Positions 12,088 to 23,136 of a DNA stretch of 64,000 bases are shown piece after piece (position 1 is the first letter of the stretch; each line of letters starts with the position of its first letter). The position numbers and the translations under genes are program-made. The notes under the pieces are model-generated. The model was given only the letters and a program-made list of their open reading frames with translations. It was not told the origin of the DNA and did not search any database. This DNA comes from Tridacna crocea (Eukaryota; Mollusca; Bivalvia; Cardiida; Cardiidae). The stretch covers positions 22,407,001 through 22,471,000 of the forward strand of contig OX031058.1 of NCBI GenBank assembly GCA_943736015.1, read 5' to 3'.

Positions 12088-13275
12088 GGGCAGTTGAAGT
12101 TTATGGACATTCCTCGAAATTTGATACGACAGAGTTAATCCTGCTACGTACGTGAAACTAAACTTTCAAGGCAGTAGCACAGACCGGAAGAACGCTACTT
12201 CAAACTTACTTTTCGGGAAACAGTATCTCCTTACCAGACAGTATAGATCCAAGATAGGATTGCACGTTCTGAGTAGTCTGGTCTTGATCTACATTGTCCG
12301 CAAAGATATAGAGGATATTCTATTTATTTCATGCTTTTAACCCTTTCTGGGAGGAGCTTAATCAAAATCCAGTACAGTTCTTTTCCGTTATTCCCCGTGG
12401 TGCACCACTCCCGCAAAGCAACGCATTACAATATTACGTCAAGCGCGAGAAATGTAAGTTATATGACGTCATATTTCCGATATGTTTGTGAGGCACCCGC
12501 AATTTACCTAGGCAACAAGAACGTGAAAATCGGTATTTTCACTGGTGGTACCAGTGTAAGATCGAAAAGTATTTTCACTGCTATTTCTCGATATCCTACC
12601 AGGAAGCATGAAATAAAAATGATTCACATTTAGCAGCCAAATGGTTTAAATTATGTGAAACACTTAAGCCACAACAAAAACAAAATGATAAACAACAGGA
12701 AAAAGGACAGGGCTGGTTTTGGGAACTGATCATATTCCACCGAGGAATATGGGTAACAACAGTTTATGTCTTGACCTTCAGACTGCATAGTGCGACCTAA
12801 TGTGCTTCCGAGAATAGTGCAGATCAAGATTAGACTGTATACAACATGTAACCACTAAAACTAATCTTTTTTTGCCGGTGCACAGGACTCTGCAACTAAT
12901 ATTTGGGCTGTCAGTAACGGCTGATAACTCTTGTCACTGGCGACTGACCTCCGTACCAATCAATTCCGTATGGATACGAACCTCAGGAAAACTGAAAACA
13001 TTGCAGGAAAATCACAAGAAAAGATAATTTCACTTTACCTCACAATGTTTTCTATATTTCTAAGAAATTCACTGTATGATAAGTCAGTCTCTAGTATTTA
13101 ATATTATTTCTGCGAATGCTATTAGTACGGAACCCAGTTCTCTAAATCAGGGGCTTTTGCAAACCGTATTTCCATGTTCTGCCTTTGCATAAGGCAATAA
13201 AACATTGTAATGTTTTTCGCAAAATAAGGTATTTGACTATGACTTTGATAAACAGCGTTTCTCATATGGCGCATA

Positions 13276-13687
13276 TCGTCGGGTTATTTCAAAAACCTCG
13301 TAACGTAAAAAGTTGAGAGCTTTTTTCAAGCTGTAGTTAGAAGGTTTTTAAAGTAAACCCACGTTATCATGATCAGACTTAAAACGGTACTTCTTGGCGA
13401 AAGTACCTATCCGGGTGCATCAGAACGTAGCGCGTCTTTCATATCGTATAGTAAAATAGGGATGGTGAAGTTCGCCACGTGTGAACACTCAACTATTGAA
13501 AGAAAACAAAGACCGTGAACTTGACCTCGTACATAAACGTGGCTCTTGCGATTCGCCCACCCATTGACTTTGGCACAGCACTTGGGGCGTGTCTACTTCA
13601 GTTTATCGTCGGTTTACTACAAAAACCTCGTAACTACAGCTTGTAACAAACTGTAGTTACGAGGTTTTCGAAGTAAAACGACGTTAT
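13276..13687. repeat. Two copies of a hairpin MITE (CCTCGTAACTACAG)
   Basis: Copies 13276-13369 and 13603-13687 share TCGTCGG...AAAAACCTCGTAAC and GAGGTTTT...AAGTAAA. In the second, AAAACCTCGTAACTACAG pairs perfectly with CTGTAGTTACGAGGTTTT. Confidence 0.85.
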
Positions 13688-14494
13688 GTCAGTACTCTTT
13701 CCATTCAGATCTTTTCGGGTCTAAATACTTTCATCGCCATGGATGGAAGGCAGTGGCTTCTGCGGAAGGCGTAGATTAAGATCAGACTACACCGTGCGAG
13801 TAGTCTGATCTTGGAACTCTATCGTCTCCTTTTTAGTCCAGCTTATAGGATAATAAATCTAAGATTGAGTGGATAAAATTTTCGCACCGCAAAAGAGATG
13901 GAATTTTTAAAAATTTAGTACTGATACATTTAGATTATTTTAATTTCTATGAATGAAAAAATTTGCGACTTTTTTTTTTAAATTCCTTGGATAACATCCT
14001 GCAAACTCATGTTAAAGGTGGCCCTTCAGATTTTGGGGCGAAAATTTGACAAAAATACAAAAAATCATCCGTTTACTCCCAAAGCCTTATAATTTTCATT
14101 CGTATAACCCAAGTAGTCAAAAACTATCCGACAACAAGAGAAATTAGAGATTTACTATGGCGCAGGTCGACACCGACGGGAAACACGATCTATTTTTACA
14201 TGAGCAACTCGCTCATCTACATACCGAAAATATACAGACGAAGCTTCAAACACAGCGTCCAAAGAAGACATCATATGGAAAATAATCACATGTTTGTTAT
14301 GTTGAGGAATTTCAGCGTCATTAGTCACGTGTCATTCACTTAAACATTCCCAAAATGTGTTGGTTTTTTTTTTTATTTTCGGCGGGAAATCTAAAAATAG
14401 CTTAAGAGGCTACGTAGCCTTTTAAGGGAATAACATAATTTTTTTTTTGTAATTTTATGATTCTTGGTTATTGTTGATTTGTATTGTTCATATA

Positions 14495-14690
14495 TATATA
14501 TATATCGTTCAGTGATATGTGTATTTTTTTTTTTAATTGATGGGATGTGAAAATTCTAAATACCCACCTTTAAGTTGTTTTTACAAAATTTATATACATA
14601 AATCGTTCAGTGATATATGTATTTTTTTAATTTGATGGGATGTGAAAATTCTAAATACCCACCTTTAAGTTGTTTTTACAAAATAATTCA
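14495..14690. repeat. Tandem duplication of a ~93-bp AT-rich unit
   Basis: TCGTTCAGTGATATGTGTAT ... GGGATGTGAAAATTCTAAAT ... TTTAAGTTGTTTTTACAAAA occurs twice. Preceded by a short (TA)n. Confidence 0.88.
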
Positions 14691-16280
14691 ATATTTTAGG
14701 CCTTTTCAATAATTATATTGTTGTATCGCGGCTGCTGTAACTATGCAAGTCGGGAAGGATTCTTTTCAAGCCTGTTGCTGTTTTCCTATATGATCGAAGT
14801 CGAAAAAATGTTTAGTGGGGAAAATGGAACGAGTCACAAAAACTCGGTAAGAAAGTAGACAAGCTAGGAAATCGAACTGGCGACCCTGAAATTCAAGCCC
14901 TTTACGTTATTTGCCGACCTCCCAGAGAGCGGGCGTCACACTCCATCAAACTCAGCAGTCGGCCATGCCATGGAGACCGTCGATCAACCGTTTATAAGTT
15001 CAGCACATCAAGATAACACGACCCCGTCATTTTCATTCAGATAAAAAAAAACTTGCGGTTTTTATAGCTAGTTCAAAATATAATTAATTACAGTCCGGCT
15101 TCTTATAAATTACGCCATTGTACTTTGGAGATGATAATATAGATGACGAACCCGGATGTGGGGCGTGAGTATACGGACCCTTCCCAGGTAGAAAATTAAC
15201 ACAAGTATTTGTGATCTTGTCGGCTTCATAGCCAAAAAGAGGCTTTTTGTGGACGCCATAGATCAAGATCAGACTGCACAGAACGTTGACAGGGTTGACA
15301 CTTTTCGCAGTTCCCAGAAGGCCCTTTTTCGCGTGATGAGTCACAAATATCTCGAACTCTCATAACTATGAGAATCATTGAACCATCCATTTTGTTTGCT
15401 GAGTTTTTCTTCGAAACTTTTTTACTTTCAGTAGACATTTTAATGATTTAGAATGACTTCAAGTCAGATTACTCTAGATTAAGTCTATACCTATATACTG
15501 ATTCCCAAGAATTTCCATCTTTTTCAAAAAAAAAATACTTAGCTTAAATAAATCTTTGAAAATGATAAAAGAGAAGAAGACCGTATAAACTATAAGACTA
15601 GGCTGCACGAGCTTCCATATTGATGTACATGTATATTTATACTGTCTTTAAAAGGAACAAAAAAGGCTAAATGTATGTGGTCAAGTATGGCAAAAAAAAG
15701 GTGATGAAGATTTTTTTTATCTACAAAATACATGCATTCCCAATCTATTTTTATACTTTGATATCTGGTACGAGAACATTACGTACAATGTGGTGACTTT
15801 ATGTTAATAACTCAACTATGGATAAAGATATCACAACTGAAATGTACTCATAAAAAAAAAAAAGAAAATAATTTGAGAGAAGAAAAAAAGTATTTTCATG
15901 AAAAGTATTGTAAAGATAAATATCAATATATTTGTAGCATTTCGGATCAACGTGGCTCGGCGTGACCAAATTTCACCTTTCCTTTCGTCATAGTCGATTT
16001 ATAATGTTTCATGATCCTGTCAAAATGTATTTATATTGCAAAAAAGATTACGTAGAACAGACTTTACATTCCTGCCGTCTGATTCTTGTCCACGCCCACG
16101 GCTGCATCAGCGAATTGTTATTAGCCTCAGTAATAAATAATTTTCTGATGGTAAGATACTACGAAACTCTACGAAAACATGATTGGTGCCGTGGTCAACA
16201 TTGGAAATTTAGCAGTTCATGCAGTTCATGTATAAGAAGATGGTTATTGCTAGTCACGTACATGTATCACTTTACAACAA

Positions 16281-16306
16281 CCCCGCCCCCCCCCCCCCCC
16301 CCCCCC
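16281..16306 (+). repeat. Poly-C run
   Basis: CCCCG followed by a C run of ~21. Similar G or C homopolymers at 24143-24166, 38231-38242 and 61810-61824. Confidence 0.85.
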
Positions 16307-16793
16307 GCTGTTGGTATCTATTCAAATAAATGATGAAAAAAGAGCAATTTTTAGTTTTCAAGTTTCCCTATTGTGTTTCTCCGTATTATTTAAGATAATT
16401 ATTGAACTTTTTATCTCTGTAGTTAATACTTTCTGATTTGTGTCACCTTTTCTAGTTTACGATATAGATCAATGCACTATGTGTTCAAAATAGATCTATC
16501 TAAAGATTGCAATATCACCGCAAAAGGTTACAGCGTAAATAGAATTATGCTTTTCATAGTTTCGACGATAATTATATCTTATATGGGAAAGCAGACATTA
16601 GTTTGGTAATAATATTGTGCAAAGCACTAGTGACAGAAACTCTTGGAAAAGTACTGAAAGGTGCACAGGCTGCTGCGACATAACTGACTGAATAATATAG
16701 AAACGTCATTTAATACACTAACGTTATGTAATCAAACAAACATGCCTTTTATGAAGTTTACCAATACTTGGCTATGACCAAACACCGCCTTGC

Positions 16794-17018
16794 TTAACCC
16801 ATTACCACACAATCCCTACTTTTGACGCCCCCCATGAGAAAAGCCTTTAGAAAACATTGTGGGAAAAGGAAAAAATGCTGGTAACCAGCATTTTTTCCTT
16901 TTCCCACAATGTTTTCTACCCTTCACAAAAAAAAATCAAATTTTGACTTTTATTTTGTTGTCTGCAAATGCTTTCATTTTGAACCAGTATAAAATATTGT
17001 CGTGTGGTAATGGGTTAA
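16794..17018 (-). mobile_element. H1 MITE, both TTAA intact, paired arm change
   Basis: Hairpin arm GGAAAAAATG pairs with CATTTTTTCC, where the family has GGAGAAAATG and CATTTTCTCC. Confidence 0.92.
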
Positions 17019-17179
17019 GGACACTCCCGTATGAGTAGTACCACCAGCTCGGACTGAATACGGTCCTCGTATTTACGTAGTAAGAGACGCATTTTGTAGC
17101 AAACAATTAACCACGTTAATCATTGCTTACACGACGGCAAATCCTGCTTTAGTAGTTTCCAAAACATCCCGCATTTTGA

Positions 17180-17360
17180 TAATTGGGACAAAAGCCTTTA
17201 GAAAACACTGTGGGAAAAAGGTGAAAATGCTTATAAGCAATATTTCCCACAATGATTTGTACGAAATCAAACTGTAAAATTAGCCACATCAAATAAAAAC
17301 GTCGAAAAATGTTTTTAACTATGGTAAGTCTGAGGTTTCATCAGGTGGTAAGGAGTTGAG
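17180..17360 (-). mobile_element. H1 MITE, decayed
   Basis: B-arm AAAGCCTTTAGAAAACACTG and a damaged hairpin; A-arm poor; ends near GGTGGTAAGGAGTTGAG. Confidence 0.6.
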
Positions 17361-17421
17361 CACGATATGTTTACGGTAAAACATGTCGTTGCGTTAACGT
17401 AAACATAATATGGATGGCTTG

Positions 17422-17578
17422 CAACGCGTGAAAAGTGGCATTCAGACATTTGCGTAAAGTGTCGTCTCGGATGAGCCTACGCAGTCCGTGCAGGCTGATC
17501 CGAGACGGCACTTTACGACCACATTAGATTTTGTCCTAGAGAAGACTTGTGCAAAACAGAAAAATACATAATCAAAGT
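17422..17578. mobile_element. GCR MITE, right part missing
   Basis: AACGCGTGAAAAGTGGC and the first palindrome; stops after AACAGAAAAATACATAA. Confidence 0.78.
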
Positions 17579-17794
17579 GCTGTAAGCACTGTAATTGGTC
17601 GTCACTGAATAATTATTGGTTGGTTAGTTGGTTGGTTGGTTGATTGTATCGGAGTTTAACGCCACTTTAATAGCTAAGGTCATATCATGGCGATCGATGA
17701 CGCACATGTGTTTCCTGACTTTCTCGCACCAGTACTAACACAACTTTTCTTTCCAAAGCCACCGACTACTTTTCTCACATGCTTCTGCAGAGGT

Positions 17795-17900
17795 GAGAGA
17801 CGATAATACGACGGAAAGAAAGTTCGCCTCAACCAAGGATAGAACAACCACCGGGCCATGAGTCTGACACCCTCACCACTGAGCCAACCGGGCGGAGCCA
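17795..17900 (-). mobile_element. Possible tRNA-like SINE head
   Basis: Minus strand GGTTGGCTCAGTGGTGAGGG resembles an A box and GGTGGTTGTTCTATCC a weak B box. Similar weak heads are near 515-590 and 14866-14945. Confidence 0.4.
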
Positions 17901-19090
17901 CTGAATGATTAAGCAATGTGAATATTTTCAAGGATATAATTGTTGTCACGGCAACCAGAGTTTTTAATGAAAATTACTTAAGTTAGTTTAAAATTTGACT
18001 CGAGAAAAACATTTCACCAATTACTAGTGGACATACATGTATATAACACTTGTCGTGAGTACTACTTCTTGGAGGCGAGTCAGAGTTCGTTCAAAATTTT
18101 CTAGTCATTTTTGCAAATAGATCTACTGCTGACATAGGCAATGCCAATAAATGTCTGAGATAGCCAAATAGTAAGCTTAAAAGGATCTTTGAAGCTTTCT
18201 TTCCTTATTTTTACCCTTAAATGAGCATCACACTGTATGATTGAAAAAATTCCCAAAACGTTTTACTTCCCTCAAGTTCCCTGTACCTCCTCTTAATTTT
18301 ACCGATGAAAACCGTAAAAAAACATGAAATGTCATTTTGAGAGCTCTTAACCAAAAATGGCTTTCTTGTCAAAACGATCTGTGAAAATGAAAATATTAAA
18401 CTTCTTTTTTTCAGGGCTGTATTTAATTTGTTAAATCTATTGAATGCACAGAAAGGTTTCTTTTATAGATTTTGAATAGCTGAGCATTTGATTCTGAATG
18501 GGAAGAAATATTTTTGTCCCGACTAAAATATATAAGAACCCGTGCTAAATCTAAATTATCAAATGACCGGTTACGACTTCTTACTAGTTAAAAAAAAAGT
18601 AAGCAAGGAGTACTAACTCTTAACAAAACATTAAAATACTACAGATAGATATCAAATAGAGTACTCGTATACAAACTTCTAAAAAATCAACTCTTTACAC
18701 ATGAACTTAAATAATTGATAAGTTCCCTTAGATGACTAGCTCAAAATGTCAGTCCTCCATTTCCCCATTTCCAACATTCTCTTTTCAACAAATCTACAAA
18801 CTTATACTTTTGTGGGTTTGAACACATTGCCGATCGATGCACAACTTATATCCGTGCAACGAAGATGCTCCCTTGATCACACACACATCAAACCCTGCCA
18901 TCTACTTAACTTTAAAGCTAGTAGAGGGGGGATACAGCATAAACGAAAACGATCCACGGGAATGTGAAGCTAGTCCAAAGTGTAAAAGTTCTGTCACTTA
19001 AAATTCAAAGGAATCAATCCAGATAAAGTACTTGCATACAAGAACTACATGAAACCTTAAATTTCAGTTTTTGTTGCTTCTTATATAGAC
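17900..19090. other. Non-coding stretch, nothing recognised
   Basis: AT-rich unique-looking sequence; no repeat family, splice-bounded frame or domain seen. Confidence 0.55.
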
Positions 19091-19096
19091 TTTATC

Positions 19097-19099
<3 letters not shown>

Positions 19100-19129
<30 letters not shown>
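19100..19129 (+). repeat. (CT)n microsatellite
   Basis: About 15 CT units immediately 5' of the candidate first exon. Confidence 0.9.
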
Positions 19130-19133
<4 letters not shown>

Positions 19134-19144
19134 CCTTCTTCAAA

Positions 19145-19174
19145 ATGACGACTGTAGTGGACTTCAAAGAGTCG
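19145..19174 (+). CDS. Candidate first coding exon of the SLC34 gene (speculative)
   Basis: An ATG with A at -3 opens a 10-codon frame (MTTVVDFKES) that ends in phase 0 right at a GTAATC donor, which would splice in frame to the phase-0 exon at 23089. It follows a CT microsatellite that could sit in a 5' UTR. The donor is weak and the N-terminus of this family is poorly conserved, so this is a guess; the true start could be elsewhere in 1-23088 or outside the window. Confidence 0.15.
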
Positions 19175-19468
19175 GTAATCGATCACGTGATACACATAGA
19201 AGAATTTGATTCGTTCTCCGCTCAGCTATCACGTGACTAGTTCTTCCCTTTACGTCGCAAATTTTCAATTTGTTGACCAGTATCTAGAATCTATGCAGTA
19301 ACGTGCTGGTATTTAGAAGACGAGCGTCATAATTCATTATTGTACGCATTGATAATAATATGCCATATTCGCCATACAAAGAAAACAAACACAAAGTAAA
19401 TCTGACGTTCCTTGAATAGTAGCTAATCTAACAGTCTCTATACAAATTATGTATGCGTCCATTCCTGT

Positions 19469-19647
19469 AAAGGGCCTTTTCGGGAATTGGGTCAGTTTGG
19501 ATTGTGGAAAACGCCGTCTCTAATCGGTCTAACGACCGATTAAAAACGGAAAGTGTCTTTTCGGATAAGCCTGGGCGGACTGCGTCGTCTGATCCGAGAC
19601 GACGCTTTACGCAAATGTCCGAATGTCCCATTTCGCCTGTTGCGAGC
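19469..19647. mobile_element. GCR MITE, rearranged
   Basis: Left AAGGGCCTTTTCGGG, right palindrome and GTCCCATTTCGCCTGTTGC. A fragment of the family is also at 15290-15335. Confidence 0.7.
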
Positions 19648-19964
19648 AATATAGTGATAACGTTTGACTCTGAAAAGCTGTACTGCAAGTGTGCGTTTTT
19701 CGACATGGAAGATAATAGACCAGACTGCAACGAATAAAATAAACCGTCTAGTTTATAGCCTGTCGAGTATCATGTCCGATTTAGCCGCATAAAAGATTCT
19801 AGCCTAAGCAACCTTGAAACCACTTTTGTAACGTACCTTATAGTCCTTTCAAAGCTTTTTCCCCCAAGTGTTGAACAATGATGTCCAGAGTGTTAGAGAT
19901 GTTTCGTATAAAGTTATTATTCAATCTTTCCCCGTCCCATCCTCCGGCATGTTCATTCTTTTCG

Positions 19965-20040
19965 AAGAGCGTAGATCAAGATCAGAGAATTCTATAGGAT
20001 GCAGTCTGATCTTATCGTGGATCTGATCTTGGATTTTCTT
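19965..20040. repeat. H2 hairpin
   Basis: GTAGATCAAGATCAGAGAAT and GCAGTCTGATCTTATCGTGG. Other isolated hairpins of this type lie near 6345, 12270, 12810, 13800, 15270, 23520, 24620, 33165, 36930, 44960, 48920, 50780 and 52960. Confidence 0.6.
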
Positions 20041-20756
20041 CTTCTGCAGTTCTCACCCCTCACAACGTACGTCAGTGTGACGTCACATGTAGTGATATCG
20101 GACCCATGTTATAAAGTCAGTGTGCGTGTTTGGTATGACTGGTTTTTTTTTTTGTAATCGTTCCTTTAAATGATCTGAAAAAAATCATTTTTTTATATTT
20201 GGTCAAAGTGTTTGTGCATATAGACATCTGCTTCCTGTCTAAAACATCAGAATATTAAATGTATATCATCTAATGTCTTTGATAAATACATGAGAGTCTT
20301 TGTAGTCCGCTTGTATGCACCCCAGCTAGCCTCATTCTATATTCATATCTTACTTACTTTTCAATATAAGTTACGAAAATGCGCAGGTCCGATATCACTT
20401 CCTGTGACGTAGGTTGTTACCCTTGAGTTCTATTCTTATGTGTGATCATCGGGTCTCTTCCTTTGAAATGGTAGTGGGGTTTGTTTTCTAGCTATTCGAC
20501 AGAACAGTTCAACTTTTTTATACTGCAAAGAAATTTCTCGTGGTCTGATTGGTTAACATGCCAGGATCATTATCATGTTCCCTGGCAAAAACCACGTAAA
20601 GCCAGTTTCCCCTTTGAGTGCCCCGTAAACATCACTACACGTTCATCACTACATCCAAAATGGCGGCGTCGATCGATTACCACACTGCACATTTATGAAC
20701 CACAGTGCACGTTTTAGTGACGTTTCTTTCTAGTGACGTCAATTTTAATCGAATCG

Positions 20757-20957
20757 GGGCACTCAGAAGGAAATTTCCTTTCGAAAACATTGTAGGAAAA
20801 GAAGAAAATGCTGGTACCCAGCATTTTCTCCTTTTCCCACAATGTTTTTCTATCCTTCACAAAACAAATTTCAAATTTTCAGTCACTTTTATTTTGTCGT
20901 CTGCAAATGCTTTCAATTTGGACCAGTCTAAAATATTGTCTTTTGGTAATGAGTTAA
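20757..20957 (-). mobile_element. H1 MITE, left end lost
   Basis: Hairpin loop is GGTACC; A-arm and right GAGTTAA intact. Confidence 0.85.
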
Positions 20958-21109
20958 GGCCCGTAGACCTGAAATTCCGCGATAATTGCTATATATCTGT
21001 GGATAGCCGTTCAAAACATTGATGTAAAGGAGAGGTTTTCCAGGACAGTGTTTGATGGAATTCGTTTTATTGTCATCGATATCTGATTCCAAGCTCTTTG
21101 AATGCATTT

Positions 21110-21300
21110 AACTTTTCACCAGTCGACAAAATTGTGGACTTGACCAAATTTCAGGCCTATGCAGGCAGCAAATTAAATTGGCCCCATATGATGAGATTTG
21201 TCTAAAAAATGGCATTAAGTATTCTTTGGACAAAAAAGAACATATTGAGTACTTGCATTTTCTCTCTTTCGCAATGTTTTCGAGAACCTTTCATACCCTT
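21110..21300 (+). mobile_element. H1 MITE remnant
   Basis: Diverged A-arm with TTTAACTTTTCACCAGTCGA at the left; hairpin largely gone. Confidence 0.5.
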
Positions 21301-21466
21301 TGTTATTTAAACACGAGACAGTTGGCATACAGTTAAAATAGAAATTGTCCACAGCTTTTATATGAAATTCCCCATTAGCTTGTATCGAAAACCAATAAAA
21401 ATCTGGATCCTACGTCAGACTTCACCTTTCTTGCATTCTCATTTTGACATGCATTGCCGATAACGT

Positions 21467-21695
21467 TTAACTCATTACCAGTCGACAAAATTTCAGGTTT
21501 GTCTAAATCGAAAGCATTTGCAGACGACAAAATAAAAGTGACTGAAAATTTGAAATTTGTTTTGTGAAGGATAGAAAACATTGTGGGAAAAGGAGAAAAA
21601 GCTGGGTACCAGCATTTTCTCCTTTTCCTACAATGTTTTCTAAAGGCTTCTTTCTCAGGGTCGTCAAAAGTGGGGATTGTATGGTAATGGGTTAA
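21467..21695 (+). mobile_element. H1 MITE, both TTAA intact
   Basis: 229 bp, A-arm left, B-arm right (CTTTCTCAGGGTCGTCAAAA), hairpin loop GGGTACC. Confidence 0.92.
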
Positions 21696-22518
21696 GAGGA
21701 ATAAAGATTCGATGATTTGAAGTAAAGCAGAAATATCAAAGGGAGCTCATCGTTTATTTGATAACGGATTTCAGTAGCTTTATGTGCCGTATCAAATAGT
21801 GCAAGATATCAAATTTTCAAGGTTACAGATTTCGAATTAAGTGACACTCGTGACTTTCATATACCATAAAGTGATATCAGGAAGGAAAGGAGAGTGAGGG
21901 AAAGAGATGGATGGAGAGATGGACAGTCACAGAGACACTGAGAGAGAGAGAGTCATTGTACCGAACGCAACCGTTTTTGCCCGAGGCAAGCTATAAAACA
22001 ATACTTCAAATATCTTCCTGACAGGTTACCAAGACTGTGTTACGTCACATCATAAAATATTTGCTCTTTTATTCATTATATGTGGTCATGTCGAACCACA
22101 GTAGACGAAATACATAAATCTATTGATTCATTTGGTGAAGACCTATACAAGCGATGTGAAGAGGTGCCAGAAAGAAAATTGTAAACGATCAAATTGTCCT
22201 CAAATAGAGCAAAGTATCCAGTACATAGATATCCGTGGCTCTATTTAGATAGCTCAAAGGCAGCTTTTATTGTACACTTAAATAGATCAAAATCACACTA
22301 CACATGTTATGGATATTGACTTTAAATCGTAGAGCAAACGAACCCAACCCTTGCGACAATGGAGAAGACGTGTTTTTTGTTTAATGGGGAAAAAAACAAC
22401 ACATTTTGATAAAAGGAGAGAAAAGAAAAACAACCTAACTACTCTTTTTCAATGAAAAATATTTTACCCACATGTCGGTTATAGTTATTGACGAGGCTTG
22501 AATAGTATTGTCTGGTAA

Positions 22519-22730
22519 AGAGTTAACTCTTTACTGAACAATTCTGAGTTTTAAAGACTCGTAGGGAAGAAGACTTTTGTAAACTTTATTGAAAAGGGAG
22601 AAACTGCCAATAACCAGCATTTTCACCTTTTTTACAGCAATGTCTTCCTCCCTGTCCATAACGTTTGTTCACTTTTAATTTGCCGTTATAAATGTCTTTA
22701 GACAAGTTAAAATTTTGTTGTCTGGTACAA
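22519..22730 (-). mobile_element. H1 MITE, decayed
   Basis: GAGTTAACTCTTTACTGAAC left, TTTGTTGTCTGGTACAAAGG right; arms diverged. Confidence 0.65.
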
Positions 22731-22928
22731 AGGTAGATCTAGTCCTTTATGCCGTTTGTATCTATGAAAGGAGAACCAATAAATTTTCTCGATCATACGT
22801 GAAGAAACATACAAAGAGGACAAATTCATCGCTTTTGAAAATGATTGTAAATCAAGACATGCATTCGTTTTACTTCAAACCGAAGTCTGGTATATACATA
22901 AAAGCAAATTCATCCATTCATCTGTCGT

Positions 22929-23030
22929 TCATCCATCCATCCATCCATCCATCCATCTGTCCATCCACCCATCCTTCCATCTTTTTATTCATCTATTAAA
23001 ATGTCCCTTTATCAGTTTATTCCTGCATCC
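22929..23030 (+). repeat. (ATCC)n microsatellite
   Basis: Seven perfect ATCC units then degenerate ones, ending ~60 bp before SLC34 exon (a). Confidence 0.9.
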
Positions 23031-23088
23031 ATCCATCAATACATCCTTACTTTATTCCTGCATCAATTTATTCTTTTTTTATTTTCAG

Positions 23089-23136
23089 ACAAATGGCGGA
23101 CTGGAAAATGGCGGGTATGACAGTAACGGCGATGTG
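23089..23136 (+). CDS. SLC34A2-like: SLC34 exon (a): cytoplasmic N-terminus
   Basis: Acceptor TTTTCAG and donor GTAAGA bound a 48-nt exon, phase 0 at both ends. It reads [16 protein letters not shown], a hydrophilic Gly/Asn-rich stretch like the variable N-terminal tail of NaPi-II proteins. Other frames contain stops. The support comes from the splice sites and the phase match to 38517, not from conservation, so it is less certain than the later exons. No Met in frame. Confidence 0.7.

Larger units (their letters stand above)
12340..16790. other. Mostly unique AT-rich non-coding sequence
   Basis: Apart from the hairpins at 13.3-13.7 kb, the duplication at 14.5 kb and small repeat fragments, I see nothing. 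The frame at 15962-16333 ends in a poly-proline read from the poly-C run and is not credible. Confidence 0.55.

Noticed and set aside
15962..16333. 123-codon open frame
   Set aside because: No recognised domain, and its end is a poly-proline run read from a poly-C homopolymer.
20644..20700. ATG in an AAAATGGCGGCG context as SLC34 start
   Set aside because: The frame closes after twelve codons with no suitable donor before the stop.
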